The notes under the pieces are model-generated. The model was given only the letters and a program-made list of their open reading frames with translations, searched no databases and was not told the origin of the DNA. A stretch of DNA of 13,905 nt, taken from the NCBI GenBank assembly GCA_023424135.1, contig JAFAEH010000197.1:1-13905 (forward strand), given 5' to 3'. A program made the position numbers and the translations under genes. Shown here one piece after another: positions 6,776-13,366 of this stretch (position 1 is the first letter of the stretch; the number at the start of each line of letters is the position of its first letter). This DNA comes from Actinomycetes bacterium (GTDB taxonomy: Bacteria; Actinomycetota; Actinomycetes; Actinomycetales; Cellulomonadaceae).

Positions 6776-7570
6776 TCAACCCCCGGCGACCCCGATCTCC
6801 TCCTCGGGGACGGTCAGGGGCGCGCCCACGTCAGCCCGGGGACGGACGTACCTGCCGACGAACGCGCGCAGCAGGCCCGGCACCGAGCGCACACCGCTCG
6901 CACGCGCGGCGGCGACCACCTCCGCCGCCTCACCGGGCTCGAAGTACCCGTCGTACCGGTACGCCTCGACGCGGGTGGCGAGCCCGTCGGCATCGAGCTC
7001 CGGGTGGAACTGCGTCGCGTACACGTGGCGACCCACACGGAACGCCTGCACGGGTGCCGTCGACGACGACGCGAGCAGGACGGCGCGCGGCGGCAGCGTG
7101 CTCAGCGCCTCCTTGTGCCCGACGAACGCACCGAACCGCGGCGGTGCGACGCCCAGCACCGGATCGGCCCGACCCGCGGGTGTGAGCTCGACCGTCACGG
7201 CCCCGACGGGCTCACCGTGCGTCCCGTCGACGACACCGCCCTGGTGCCGACCGAGCGTGCCGATGCCGTAGCAGGCGCCGAAGAACGGCACGTCCGCGGG
7301 GACGACCCGGTCGAGCAGGGCGTCCAGGTCCGCCTCGACCCGCCGCTGCACGGGCGACTTGGTGTGCTCGGGGTCGCTCACGCAGAACGGTCCACCACCG
7401 AGCACGACCCCCGACCACGCGTCGAGGTCGACGTGGCCGAGCGGTGCGGCCTCGAGCCGCACCCGGCGCAGGCCCGACTCGTCGAGGCCGGTCGAGCGCA
7501 GCATCGCCGCGTACTCGTCGTCGGCGGCGGCGTCCTCGCCGCGCACGCCCAGGAACAGGAACGGCCTCAT
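6776..7570 (-). CDS. Class I glutamine amidotransferase (GMP synthase glutaminase-like)
   Basis: A stand-alone class I (triad) glutaminase domain in a 264-residue cytoplasmic protein. Visible motifs: oxyanion-loop GGGPF (58-62), nucleophile elbow FFGACYGIG (96-104) with Cys100, GHKEAL (151-156), and QFHPE (187-191) with His189 and Glu191, so the triad is complete. It belongs to the broad group annotated as GMP synthase-like or glutamine amidotransferase; no synthetase domain is attached and none is encoded nearby, so the acceptor is unknown. The ATG at 7570 follows GGGGAGGAG by about 5 nt. It starts 20 bp after the deformylase stop and is probably in the same transcript. The C-terminal 60 residues after the glutaminase core are unassigned. 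True GMP synthase (GuaA) is excluded by length. Confidence 0.87.
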   Translation of the reverse strand: MRPFLFLGVRGEDAAADDEYAAMLRSTGLDESGLRRVRLEAAPLGHVDLDAWSGVVLGGGPFCVSDPEHTKSPVQRRVEADLDALLDRVVPADVPFFGACYGIGTLGRHQGGVVDGTHGEPVGAVTVELTPAGRADPVLGVAPPRFGAFVGHKEALSTLPPRAVLLASSSTAPVQAFRVGRHVYATQFHPELDADGLATRVEAYRYDGYFEPGEAAEVVAAARASGVRSVPGLLRAFVGRYVRPRADVGAPLTVPEEEIGVAGG

Positions 7571-7590
7571 CGCTGCTCCTCCCCGGCACG

Positions 7591-8283
7591 TCAGCGTGCC
7601 GTGCGCGCCGCACCCCCCGGCAGGTCGAAGCCCAGCGTCCGCGCGGCGGCCTGCGGAACGGGCTCCGTCCCCCAGTGTGCCCCCCAGGCGTCCGTCGCGG
7701 ACAGCGAACGCAGCTCGGCACGGTCGAGGTACAGCGCACCGCGCAGGTGGTCGGTCTCGTGCTGCACGATCCTCGCGGGCCAGCCGACGACCTCCTCGTC
7801 GAGCGCCCGGCCGGTCTCGTCCAGGCCCGTGAGGTGCACGACGCGGGGACGGGCGACGACCGCCTGGTACCCGACGACGCTCAGGCAGCCCTCGTAGAAC
7901 GCGACCGGCTCGTCGCCCTGCGCCGCGTACGACGGGTTCACCAGCACCCGGTGCCCGACCGGCGTGCGCTCGCGCACGCGTGCCGTCTCCTCGTCGAGCC
8001 CGCCCGGGTCGCCGACGACCGCGACGGCGAGCGGCAGCCCGAGCTGCGGTGCCGCGAGCCCGACGCCCGGTGCCGCGACCATCGTGCGGTGCATCACCGC
8101 GAGCAGCTCCGCCAGCTCGGCGTCGTCGACCTGCCCGTCGTACGGCGTCGCCACGGCCCGCAGCACGGGGTGACCCGCCTGCACGATCGGCGCGAGCGCC
8201 TCGTCACCGGCCTCGCGGACCGCGTCCAGGAGCCGCCGCACGAGGTCGCGCACGAGCGTGTCGCGCTCGTTCAGCGACGCCAC
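7591..8283 (-). CDS. def: Peptide deformylase
   Basis: Metalloenzyme that removes the formyl group from the N-terminal formyl-methionine of new proteins at the ribosome exit. The three hallmark motifs are present: motif 1 GVGLAAPQ (73-80), motif 2 EGCLS (131-135) with metal ligand Cys133, and motif 3 QHETDH (174-179, HExxH) with ligands His175 and His179 and catalytic Glu176. At 230 residues it is longer than the roughly 170-190 of E. coli-type enzymes. The excess is an N-terminal helix-like extension (about 1-33) and a C-terminal tail after 190. The GTG at 8283 is my choice: it lies 43 bp after the glmM stop, but its GGGCGGG upstream sequence is a weak Shine-Dalgarno match, so a start a few codons later cannot be excluded. 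It is probably co-transcribed with glmM and the amidotransferase. Motif 2 reads EGCLSVVGY instead of the usual EGCLSVPG. Confidence 0.92.
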   Translation of the reverse strand: MASLNERDTLVRDLVRRLLDAVREAGDEALAPIVQAGHPVLRAVATPYDGQVDDAELAELLAVMHRTMVAAPGVGLAAPQLGLPLAVAVVGDPGGLDEETARVRERTPVGHRVLVNPSYAAQGDEPVAFYEGCLSVVGYQAVVARPRVVHLTGLDETGRALDEEVVGWPARIVQHETDHLRGALYLDRAELRSLSATDAWGAHWGTEPVPQAAARTLGFDLPGGAARTAR

Positions 8284-8326
8284 GGCGCCCGCCCGTGCGG
8301 TGTGGCCGTGCCCGGCACGCCGGCGG

Positions 8327-9673
8327 TCACAGCGCGAGCCGCTCGCGGACCACGTCCGCCAGCTCGTGCGCCACCCGGTCCGCCTCGGACTGCGTCGCGG
8401 CCTCGACCATGACGCGCACGAGCGGCTCGGTGCCCGACGGGCGCAGCAGCACCCGCCCGGTGTCGCCGAGCGACTTCTCGGCCGCGGCGACCGCCTCGAC
8501 CAGCACGTCGTCGTCCGTGCGCCTGCGGTCGACCCCGGGCACGTTGACCAGGATCTGCGGCAGCCGCTGCACGATCGACGCCAGGTCCGCCAGCGTCCGG
8601 CCGCTCTCGACGACGCGCGAGGCGAGGTGCAGCGCCGTGAGCAGCCCGTCGCCCGTCGTCGCGTGCTCGGCCAGGATGATGTGGCCCGACTGCTCACCGC
8701 CCAGTGCGTACCCGCCGGCGCGCATCGCCTCGAGGACGTAGCGGTCGCCGACCCCCGTCTCGACCGTCGCGATCCCCGCGGTGCGCATCGCGAGGCGCAG
8801 CCCGAGGTTGCTCATGACGGTCGTCACGAGCGTGTCGTGCGTCAGCCCGCCGCGCTCGTGCAGCGCGACCGCGAGCACACCCATGATCTGGTCGCCGTCG
8901 ACGAGCGTGCCGGTGGCGTCCACGGCCAGGCAGCGGTCCGCGTCCCCGTCGAGCGCGACCCCCAGGTCGGCGTGCGCCGCGACCACCGCGGCCTGCAGCT
9001 GCTCGGGGTGCGTCGAGCCGCACGCCTCGTTGATGTTCCGGCCGTCGGGGGACGCGTTGATGACGACCACGTCGGCGCCCGCCTCGCGCAGCGCGACCGG
9101 CCCGACCTCGCTCGCCGCGCCGTTGGCGCAGTCGACGACGATCCGCAGCCCCTCCAGGCGCGTGCCGGTCGTCGAGACGAGGTGATCGACGTACTGCTGC
9201 CCGGCGACGGACACGTCGGTGCGGATCCGCCCGACGTCGGCACCCGTGGGCCGGTCCCAGTCCTCACCCAGACGTGCCTCGATGGCGGCCTCGACGTCGT
9301 CGTCGAGCTTGTGCCCGCCGCGGGCGAGGAACTTGATGCCGTTGTCCGGCATGGGGTTGTGCGACGCGGACAGCACGACACCGAGGTCGACGCCCCGCGC
9401 GGCCGTCAGGTAGGCGACCGCGGGCGTGGGCAGCACGCCGACGTTGTCGACGTCGACCCCCGCCGAGGCCAGCCCGGCCGCGACCGCGGCCGACAGGAAC
9501 TCCCCCGACGCACGCGGGTCACGCCCGACGACCGCCCGGGGCCGGTGGCCCTCGAACGCCCCGGTCGAGCCCAGCACGTGCGCCGCCGCGACGGACACGT
9601 CGAGCGCGACCTCAGCGGTGACGTCCCGGTTGGCCAGGCCCCGCACACCGTCGGTGCCGAACAGTCGACCCAT
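8327..9673 (-). CDS. glmM: Phosphoglucosamine mutase
   Basis: Interconverts glucosamine-6-phosphate and glucosamine-1-phosphate, the step after GlmS on the way to UDP-GlcNAc. The 448 residues and all four catalytic regions of the alpha-D-phosphohexomutase family are present: N-terminal GRLFGTDGVRG (2-12), phosphoserine loop SASHNP (102-107) with Ser104, Mg-binding DGDADR (242-247), sugar-binding GEQSGH (326-331), and the phosphate-binding RPSGTEP (411-417). GTDGVRG and GEQSGH point to GlmM, not ManB or Pgm. The ATG at 9673 has AAGGAG 7 nt upstream; the frame extends further but without protein-like sequence. A TACCGT -10 candidate lies about 40 bp upstream, after two terminator hairpins that separate it from rpsI. 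In many Actinobacteria glmM follows rplM-rpsI in this way. Confidence 0.97.
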   Translation of the reverse strand: MGRLFGTDGVRGLANRDVTAEVALDVSVAAAHVLGSTGAFEGHRPRAVVGRDPRASGEFLSAAVAAGLASAGVDVDNVGVLPTPAVAYLTAARGVDLGVVLSASHNPMPDNGIKFLARGGHKLDDDVEAAIEARLGEDWDRPTGADVGRIRTDVSVAGQQYVDHLVSTTGTRLEGLRIVVDCANGAASEVGPVALREAGADVVVINASPDGRNINEACGSTHPEQLQAAVVAAHADLGVALDGDADRCLAVDATGTLVDGDQIMGVLAVALHERGGLTHDTLVTTVMSNLGLRLAMRTAGIATVETGVGDRYVLEAMRAGGYALGGEQSGHIILAEHATTGDGLLTALHLASRVVESGRTLADLASIVQRLPQILVNVPGVDRRRTDDDVLVEAVAAAEKSLGDTGRVLLRPSGTEPLVRVMVEAATQSEADRVAHELADVVRERLAL

Positions 9674-9710
9674 CACACGACTCCTTCGTCCCGCCGGCCG
9701 CACACGGTCC

Positions 9711-9716
9711 ACGGTA
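9711..9716 (-). promoter_or_regulatory. Candidate -10 box of the glmM promoter
   Basis: The minus strand reads TACCGT (TANNNT class) about 38 bp before the glmM ATG, with a weak GGACGA-like -35 about 17 bp further upstream. It sits on the glmM side of the tandem terminator hairpins, where a separate promoter would be needed. Confidence 0.4.
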
Positions 9717-9764
9717 GGGGTGCGGCGGGCGTTCGTCCTCGTTCCTGGGGCGGGCGGCACCGCC

Positions 9765-9790
9765 CGGTCGCGCCGGTGGCGGCGCGACCG
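9765..9790 (-). terminator. Perfect 11-bp GC hairpin, second of two between rpsI and glmM
   Basis: CGGTCGCGCCG (9765-9775) pairs perfectly with CGGCGCGACCG (9780-9790) around a 4-nt loop. It is the second hairpin met by a polymerase leaving rpsI. There is no U-tract, as is usual for terminators in high-GC Actinobacteria. A smaller overlapping hairpin (9752-9765) follows it. Confidence 0.6.
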
Positions 9791-9802
9791 CTGCCCGGCA
9801 TG

Positions 9803-9843
9803 CCGATGGCCCCGGCGGTCGGGTCGACCTCCGGGGCCATCGG
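9803..9843 (-). terminator. 13-bp hairpin after rpsI
   Basis: CCGATGGCCCCGG (9803-9815) pairs perfectly with CCGGGGCCATCGG (9831-9843) around a 15-nt loop. It starts 14 nt after the rpsI stop on the minus strand, so it is the likely end of the rplM-rpsI transcript. No U-tract follows. Confidence 0.7.
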
Positions 9844-9857
9844 GCCGGTGCGCTGGG

Positions 9858-10346
9858 TCAGCGCTTCGAGTACTGCGGCGCCTTACGGGCCTTCTTCAGA
9901 CCCGCCTTCTTGCGCTCGACCACGCGTGCGTCACGCGTGAGGAAGCCGGCCTTCTTCAGGGCCGGGCGGTTGTTCTCCGCGTCGATCGCGTTGAGCGCAC
10001 GGGCGATGCCCAGGCGCAGCGCGCCGGCCTGGCCGGACACACCGCCACCGGTGATGCGCGCGACGACGTCGAAGCGACCCTCGACGTCCACGGTCTTCAG
10101 CGGGGAGTTGACGAGCTGCTGGTGCACCTTGTTCGGGAAGTAGTCCTCGAGGGTGCGGCCGTTGATCTTCCACTGGCCGGTGCCGGGCACCAGGCGGACG
10201 CGGGCGACGGCCTCCTTACGACGGCCGAGCGCCTGGCCCGGGGCCGTGAGGGACTGACCGCGGCCCGTGGGCGCGCTGGTCTCGGAGGTGTAGCTGGTGG
10301 GCGTGTCGTCGCCCTCGTACTCGGTCTCGACGGTGGTCTGAGCCAC
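9858..10346 (-). CDS. rpsI: 30S ribosomal protein S9
   Basis: Structural protein of the small ribosomal subunit; in the family the C-terminal tail reaches towards the P-site tRNA. The 162 residues comprise an acidic and Ser/Thr-rich extension (1-40) usual for Actinobacteria, then the S9 core from GRRKEAVARVRL (41-52), including NGRTLEDYFP (62-71), the conserved GGGVSGQAGALRLGIARAL (100-118) and the basic tail ending KKARKAPQYSKR (151-162). The start codon is GTG at 10346, with a GAGGA Shine-Dalgarno sequence close upstream. The gap from rplM is 44 bp, the classic rplM-rpsI operon, and a strong hairpin lies directly after its stop. Confidence 0.98.
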   Translation of the reverse strand: MAQTTVETEYEGDDTPTSYTSETSAPTGRGQSLTAPGQALGRRKEAVARVRLVPGTGQWKINGRTLEDYFPNKVHQQLVNSPLKTVDVEGRFDVVARITGGGVSGQAGALRLGIARALNAIDAENNRPALKKAGFLTRDARVVERKKAGLKKARKAPQYSKR

Positions 10347-10390
10347 GGGATCCTCGCGTTCTGGGTTTCTCTACCGCAGCAGCCGGGGGC

Positions 10391-10834
10391 TTACTGCGCC
10401 ACCTGGGTCAGCTCGAACGGCTTCGGCTGCTGGGCTGCGTGCGGGTGCTCGGCACCCGCGTAGACCTTGAGCTTGCTGAGCTGCTGACGACCGAGGGTCG
10501 TGTGGGGCAGCATGCCGCGGACGGCCTTCTCGATGGCACGCTCCGGGTGCTTCTCGAGGAGGTCGGAGTAGCGGGTCGCCCGCAGACCACCCGGGTAGCC
10601 CGAGTGCCGGTAGGCGAGCTTGGTCTCGCGCTTGTTGCCGGTCAGCGCGACCTTCCCGGCGTTGATGACGATGACGAAGTCGCCGCCGTCGACGTGGGGT
10701 GCGAAGGTCGCCTTGTGCTTGCCGCGCAGCAGCGTGGCGACGTGGCTGGCCAGACGGCCGAGCACGACGTCGGTCGCGTCGATGACGTACCAGTTCCGCT
10801 CGACGTCGCCGGGCTTCGGGGTGTACGTGCGCAC
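10391..10834 (-). CDS. rplM: 50S ribosomal protein L13
   Basis: Early-assembling protein of the large ribosomal subunit. The 147 residues are the usual actinobacterial length. It shows WYVIDATDVVLGRLAS (15-30), LLRGKHKATFAPHVDGGDFV (35-54), INAGKVALTGNK (57-68), YRHSGYPGGL (75-84) and GMLPHTTLGRQQLSKLKVYAG (107-127). The start is GTG at 10834, giving the conserved MRTYTPKPGDV N-terminus; the frame is open for 54 codons upstream, but that is the transcribed leader. The Shine-Dalgarno sequence is poor (GAGG). It ends in TAA, while all other stops in the window are TGA, which fits high expression. It has a clear promoter at 11006-11034 and a leader of about 165 nt. Confidence 0.98.
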   Translation of the reverse strand: MRTYTPKPGDVERNWYVIDATDVVLGRLASHVATLLRGKHKATFAPHVDGGDFVIVINAGKVALTGNKRETKLAYRHSGYPGGLRATRYSDLLEKHPERAIEKAVRGMLPHTTLGRQQLSKLKVYAGAEHPHAAQQPKPFELTQVAQ

Positions 10835-10950
10835 GGTGTGCCTCTGTCTCGTGATGCGTGTCGTAGGCCGGGCGCACGAAAGGCGACCGGCCGAGGATGG
10901 CTGCCGGAGCATCCCGCCCGGCGAGTGGGATCGCACCAGGACGGCCATCG

Positions 10951-10978
10951 GCACCCGGTGGTGAGAAGCCACCGGTGC
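10951..10978 (-). other. Strong hairpin in the rplM leader
   Basis: CCACCGGTGC (10969-10978) pairs with GCACCCGGTGG (10951-10961) around a 7-nt loop with one bulged base. The predicted rplM transcription start is near 10999 and the start codon is at 10834, so the hairpin lies early in a leader of about 165 nt. An autoregulatory ribosomal-protein leader is possible, but I recognise no known leader family. Confidence 0.5.
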
Positions 10979-11005
10979 GCGACAGGGGACGCACAACGAC
11001 GCACC

Positions 11006-11034
11006 AGACTACCGGCCCGTCCCACGCAGGGCAA
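11006..11034 (-). promoter_or_regulatory. rplM-rpsI operon promoter (housekeeping sigma type)
   Basis: On the minus strand TTGCCC (11029-11034) is separated by exactly 17 bp from TAGTCT (11006-11011). Both hexamers fit actinobacterial SigA-type promoters. It lies upstream of rplM and downstream of the ABC-F stop, which is the right place for the ribosomal protein operon. It is the best promoter match in the window. Confidence 0.65.
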
Positions 11035-11099
11035 AACGCGTGACCAACGCCTCAGCGGCGAGCCGGGTCGCGTGCCGCCGTCCCACCCGTCAGCGACCC

Positions 11100-12776
11100 T
11101 CAGCGCACCCGCTGCACGCGCCCCGCGTCCCACACCGGCTCGGGCGTCTCGACCACCGAGCCGTCGGCGGCGAACACCAGGAACCGGTCGAACGTGCGGG
11201 TGAACCACCGGTCGTGCGTGACCGCGAGCACCGTGCCGTCGAACGCCGCCAGACCGGTCTCGAGCGCCTCCGCCGAGTGCAGGTCGAGGTTGTCCGTCGG
11301 CTCGTCGAGCAGCAGGAGCGTGGCCCCGCCCAGCTCGAGCAGCAGGATCTGCAGGCGCGCCTGCTGCCCGCCGGACAACGTCTCGTAGGGCTGCTCGGCC
11401 GACGCGACCAGGTCGTAGCGGTCCAGCGCGCGGCTCGCCGCCTCCCGGCCGAGGCCCGCACGTCCGCCGTCGCCCCGGTGCAGGATCTCCAGCAGCGTGC
11501 GCCCCACGAGCTCGGGGTGCGTGTGGTTCTGCGCGAACCAGCCGGGGCGCACCCGCGAGCCGAGCACGACCGACCCCGTGTGCGCGACCGGATCGACCGG
11601 CACGTCGCCCGCGGGCGCGTGCTCGGGGTCCGAGCCGCCGGCGGCCAGCAGCCGCAGGAAGTGCGACTTGCCGGAACCGTTCGACCCCAGCACGGCGACA
11701 CGCTCGCCGTACCAGACCTCCAGGTCGAACGGCCTCATCAGACCCGTCAGCCCGAGGTCGGTCGCGACGACGGCACGCTTGGCCGTCCGCCCGCCGGCGA
11801 GCCGCACACGCACGCGCTGCTCGCGTGCGACGACCGTCGGCGGCCCCGCCTCCTCGAACTTGCGCAGACGCGTCTGCGCGGCCTGGTACCGCGACGACAT
11901 GCCGTCGTTGAACGTCGCCTTGGTCTTGAGCGTCGCGACGAGCTCGCGCAGCTGGGCGTGCTCCTCGTCCCATCGGCGCAGCAGCTCCTCGAGGCGCGCG
12001 CGACGGTCGTCGCGCGCCTGCGCGTACGTGTCGAAGCCGCCCCCGTGCACCCACACGCGCGCGCCGACGGCTGTCGGCTCGAGCGTCGCGACGTGCGTCG
12101 CGACACGGGACAGCAGCTCGCGGTCGTGGCTGACGAGCAGCACGGTCCGGCCCGACGCGACCAGACGGTCCTCGAGCCAGCGCTTGGTCGGCACGTCGAG
12201 CGCGTTGTCCGGCTCGTCGAGCAGCAGGACCTCGTCCGGTCCGCGCAGCAGCGCCTCCAGGACGAGCCGCTTCTGCTCACCGCCGGACAGCGTGCGCACG
12301 TCGCGGTGCTGCGCGCGCTCGAACGGCATCGACAGCACGGCGTCGGTCACCCGGTCCCAGCCGGTCTCGGCGTCGTACCCGCCGACGTCGGCCCAGTCCG
12401 CGAGCGCCTGCGCGTACCGCAGCTGCGTCGGCTCGTCGTCGACCTCCATCATCGCGAGCTCGGCGGCCGTCAGCTCGGCCGCCGCGTGCCGCACGGCCGA
12501 CGGCGCGAGACCCGCGAGCAGGTCGCGCACGCTGCGGTCGTCGGCGATGCGCCCGACGTCCTGGCGCATGACGCCGAGCCCGCCGCTGCGCTGCACCCAG
12601 CCCTCGTGCGGCGCCAGGTCACCCGTGACGATCCGCAGCAGCGTGGACTTGCCGACACCGTTGGGACCGACGAGCGCCACGCGGGCGCCGTCACCGACGC
12701 GGAACGTGACGTCCGACAGCAGCGGACGCCCGTCGGGCAGGACGTAGCCGATGCCGCCGATGTCGAGATGACCCAT
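11100..12776 (-). CDS. ABC-F family ATPase (two ATP-binding cassettes, no membrane domain)
   Basis: Soluble duplicated ABC protein of the ABC-F class; characterised members bind the ribosome and act in translation control or antibiotic target protection. In the 558 residues, cassette 1 has Walker A GPNGVGKST (37-45), signature LSGGEQ (163-168), Walker B LLLDEPDNALD (184-194) and H-loop His217. A charged, coiled-coil-like linker follows (about 250-345). Cassette 2 has GSNGSGKS (364-371), LSGGQQ (468-473), LLLDEPTDNLD (488-498) and His521. The usual DEPTNHLD is altered in both halves (DEPDNALD, DEPTDNLD), but the catalytic Glu is kept. There are no membrane segments. The ATG at 12776 gives the proper domain start; no Shine-Dalgarno sequence is seen, but GACACT 6 nt upstream could be a leaderless -10. 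It is divergent from the DUF5709-type gene and upstream of rplM on the same strand. Its drug or ribosome target is not predictable. Confidence 0.93.
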   Translation of the reverse strand: MGHLDIGGIGYVLPDGRPLLSDVTFRVGDGARVALVGPNGVGKSTLLRIVTGDLAPHEGWVQRSGGLGVMRQDVGRIADDRSVRDLLAGLAPSAVRHAAAELTAAELAMMEVDDEPTQLRYAQALADWADVGGYDAETGWDRVTDAVLSMPFERAQHRDVRTLSGGEQKRLVLEALLRGPDEVLLLDEPDNALDVPTKRWLEDRLVASGRTVLLVSHDRELLSRVATHVATLEPTAVGARVWVHGGGFDTYAQARDDRRARLEELLRRWDEEHAQLRELVATLKTKATFNDGMSSRYQAAQTRLRKFEEAGPPTVVAREQRVRVRLAGGRTAKRAVVATDLGLTGLMRPFDLEVWYGERVAVLGSNGSGKSHFLRLLAAGGSDPEHAPAGDVPVDPVAHTGSVVLGSRVRPGWFAQNHTHPELVGRTLLEILHRGDGGRAGLGREAASRALDRYDLVASAEQPYETLSGGQQARLQILLLELGGATLLLLDEPTDNLDLHSAEALETGLAAFDGTVLAVTHDRWFTRTFDRFLVFAADGSVVETPEPVWDAGRVQRVR

Positions 12777-12809
12777 GCGACCAGTGTCGCCGCAGCCACC
12801 TTCCCGGGG

Positions 12810-12825
12810 CACGCGCTTTCGCGTG
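12810..12825. promoter_or_regulatory. Inverted repeat between divergent ABC-F and DUF5709-type genes
   Basis: CACGCG (12810-12815) and CGCGTG (12820-12825) form a perfect 6-bp inverted repeat around a 4-nt loop. It lies in the middle of the 82-bp divergent gap, 33 bp from each start, where a shared operator could act. The repeat is short and GC-only, so chance is possible. Confidence 0.3.
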
Positions 12826-12858
12826 GCGAGGTGCCGGGTGCGGTGGTTGGCTCGACGC

Positions 12859-13299
12859 ATGACCGACGAGACCCCCGCCACCAGCACCGACCCGGCTCTC
12901 GGCACCGAGGGCGACACCGACCAGCTGCCCCGCGAGGACACGCTGGTCGACCGGGGGGTCGACGACCTGCTGGACGAGGGCTACAGCCCGCCCGAGCGCG
13001 ACCGCACCAACCGTTGGGGCGAGACCGCGTGGGAGGAGTCGCACGGCGAGCCGCTCGACCGGCGCCTCGCCGAGGAGGAGCCCGAGGTGTGGGACGAGCG
13101 CCCCACGCCGTCCGGCGAGCGCGAGGAGCTGCGCGCGGGGCGGCTGAGCGCCGACGCCGATGCGGTCGACGCCGGCGGCACGGACGCGTTCGCGGTCGAC
13201 GAGGGCGTGGCCGGCGGTGCCGCGAGCGCCGAGGAGGCCGCCGTGCACGTCGTGGAGGAGGAGTACGTCCCGACCGACGACGAGGACGACGAGGGCTGA
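12859..13299 (+). CDS. Small acidic DUF5709-type protein
   Basis: Function unknown. The 146-residue soluble protein is strongly acidic, with a conserved-looking middle LDEGYSPPERDRTNRWGETA (38-57) followed by EESHGEPLDRRLAEEEPEV (59-77). I recognise that block as the DUF5709 family found widely in Actinobacteria. The C-terminus is very acidic (EEEYVPTDDEDDEG, 133-146). There is no signal peptide or membrane segment; much of it is probably disordered. The ATG at 12859 starts the family-like N-terminus (MTDET); the frame is open further upstream but reads as Arg-rich non-family sequence. There is no convincing Shine-Dalgarno sequence. It is divergent from the ABC-F gene and convergent with truA, with 67 bp between stops and a small CCGGG/CCCGG hairpin at 13305-13320. 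Confidence 0.85.
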   Translation: MTDETPATSTDPALGTEGDTDQLPREDTLVDRGVDDLLDEGYSPPERDRTNRWGETAWEESHGEPLDRRLAEEEPEVWDERPTPSGEREELRAGRLSADADAVDAGGTDAFAVDEGVAGGAASAEEAAVHVVEEEYVPTDDEDDEG

Positions 13300-13366
13300 C
13301 GGCACCGGGCGGCGACCCGGCGCGTCGTCGACGCCCACGCCCCGAGGGACGTGACCGGCCGGACGC

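Noticed and set aside
6763..6777. GATTC-GAATC small hairpin at the amidotransferase stop
   Set aside because: Only five pairs around a C-run and partly inside the coding end; too weak to call a terminator.
10835..10996. N-terminal extension of L13 or a separate leader peptide starting at an in-frame ATG
   Set aside because: The extension is unlike any L13, and the conserved MRTYTPKPGDV start is at GTG 10834; the frame is open by GC bias.
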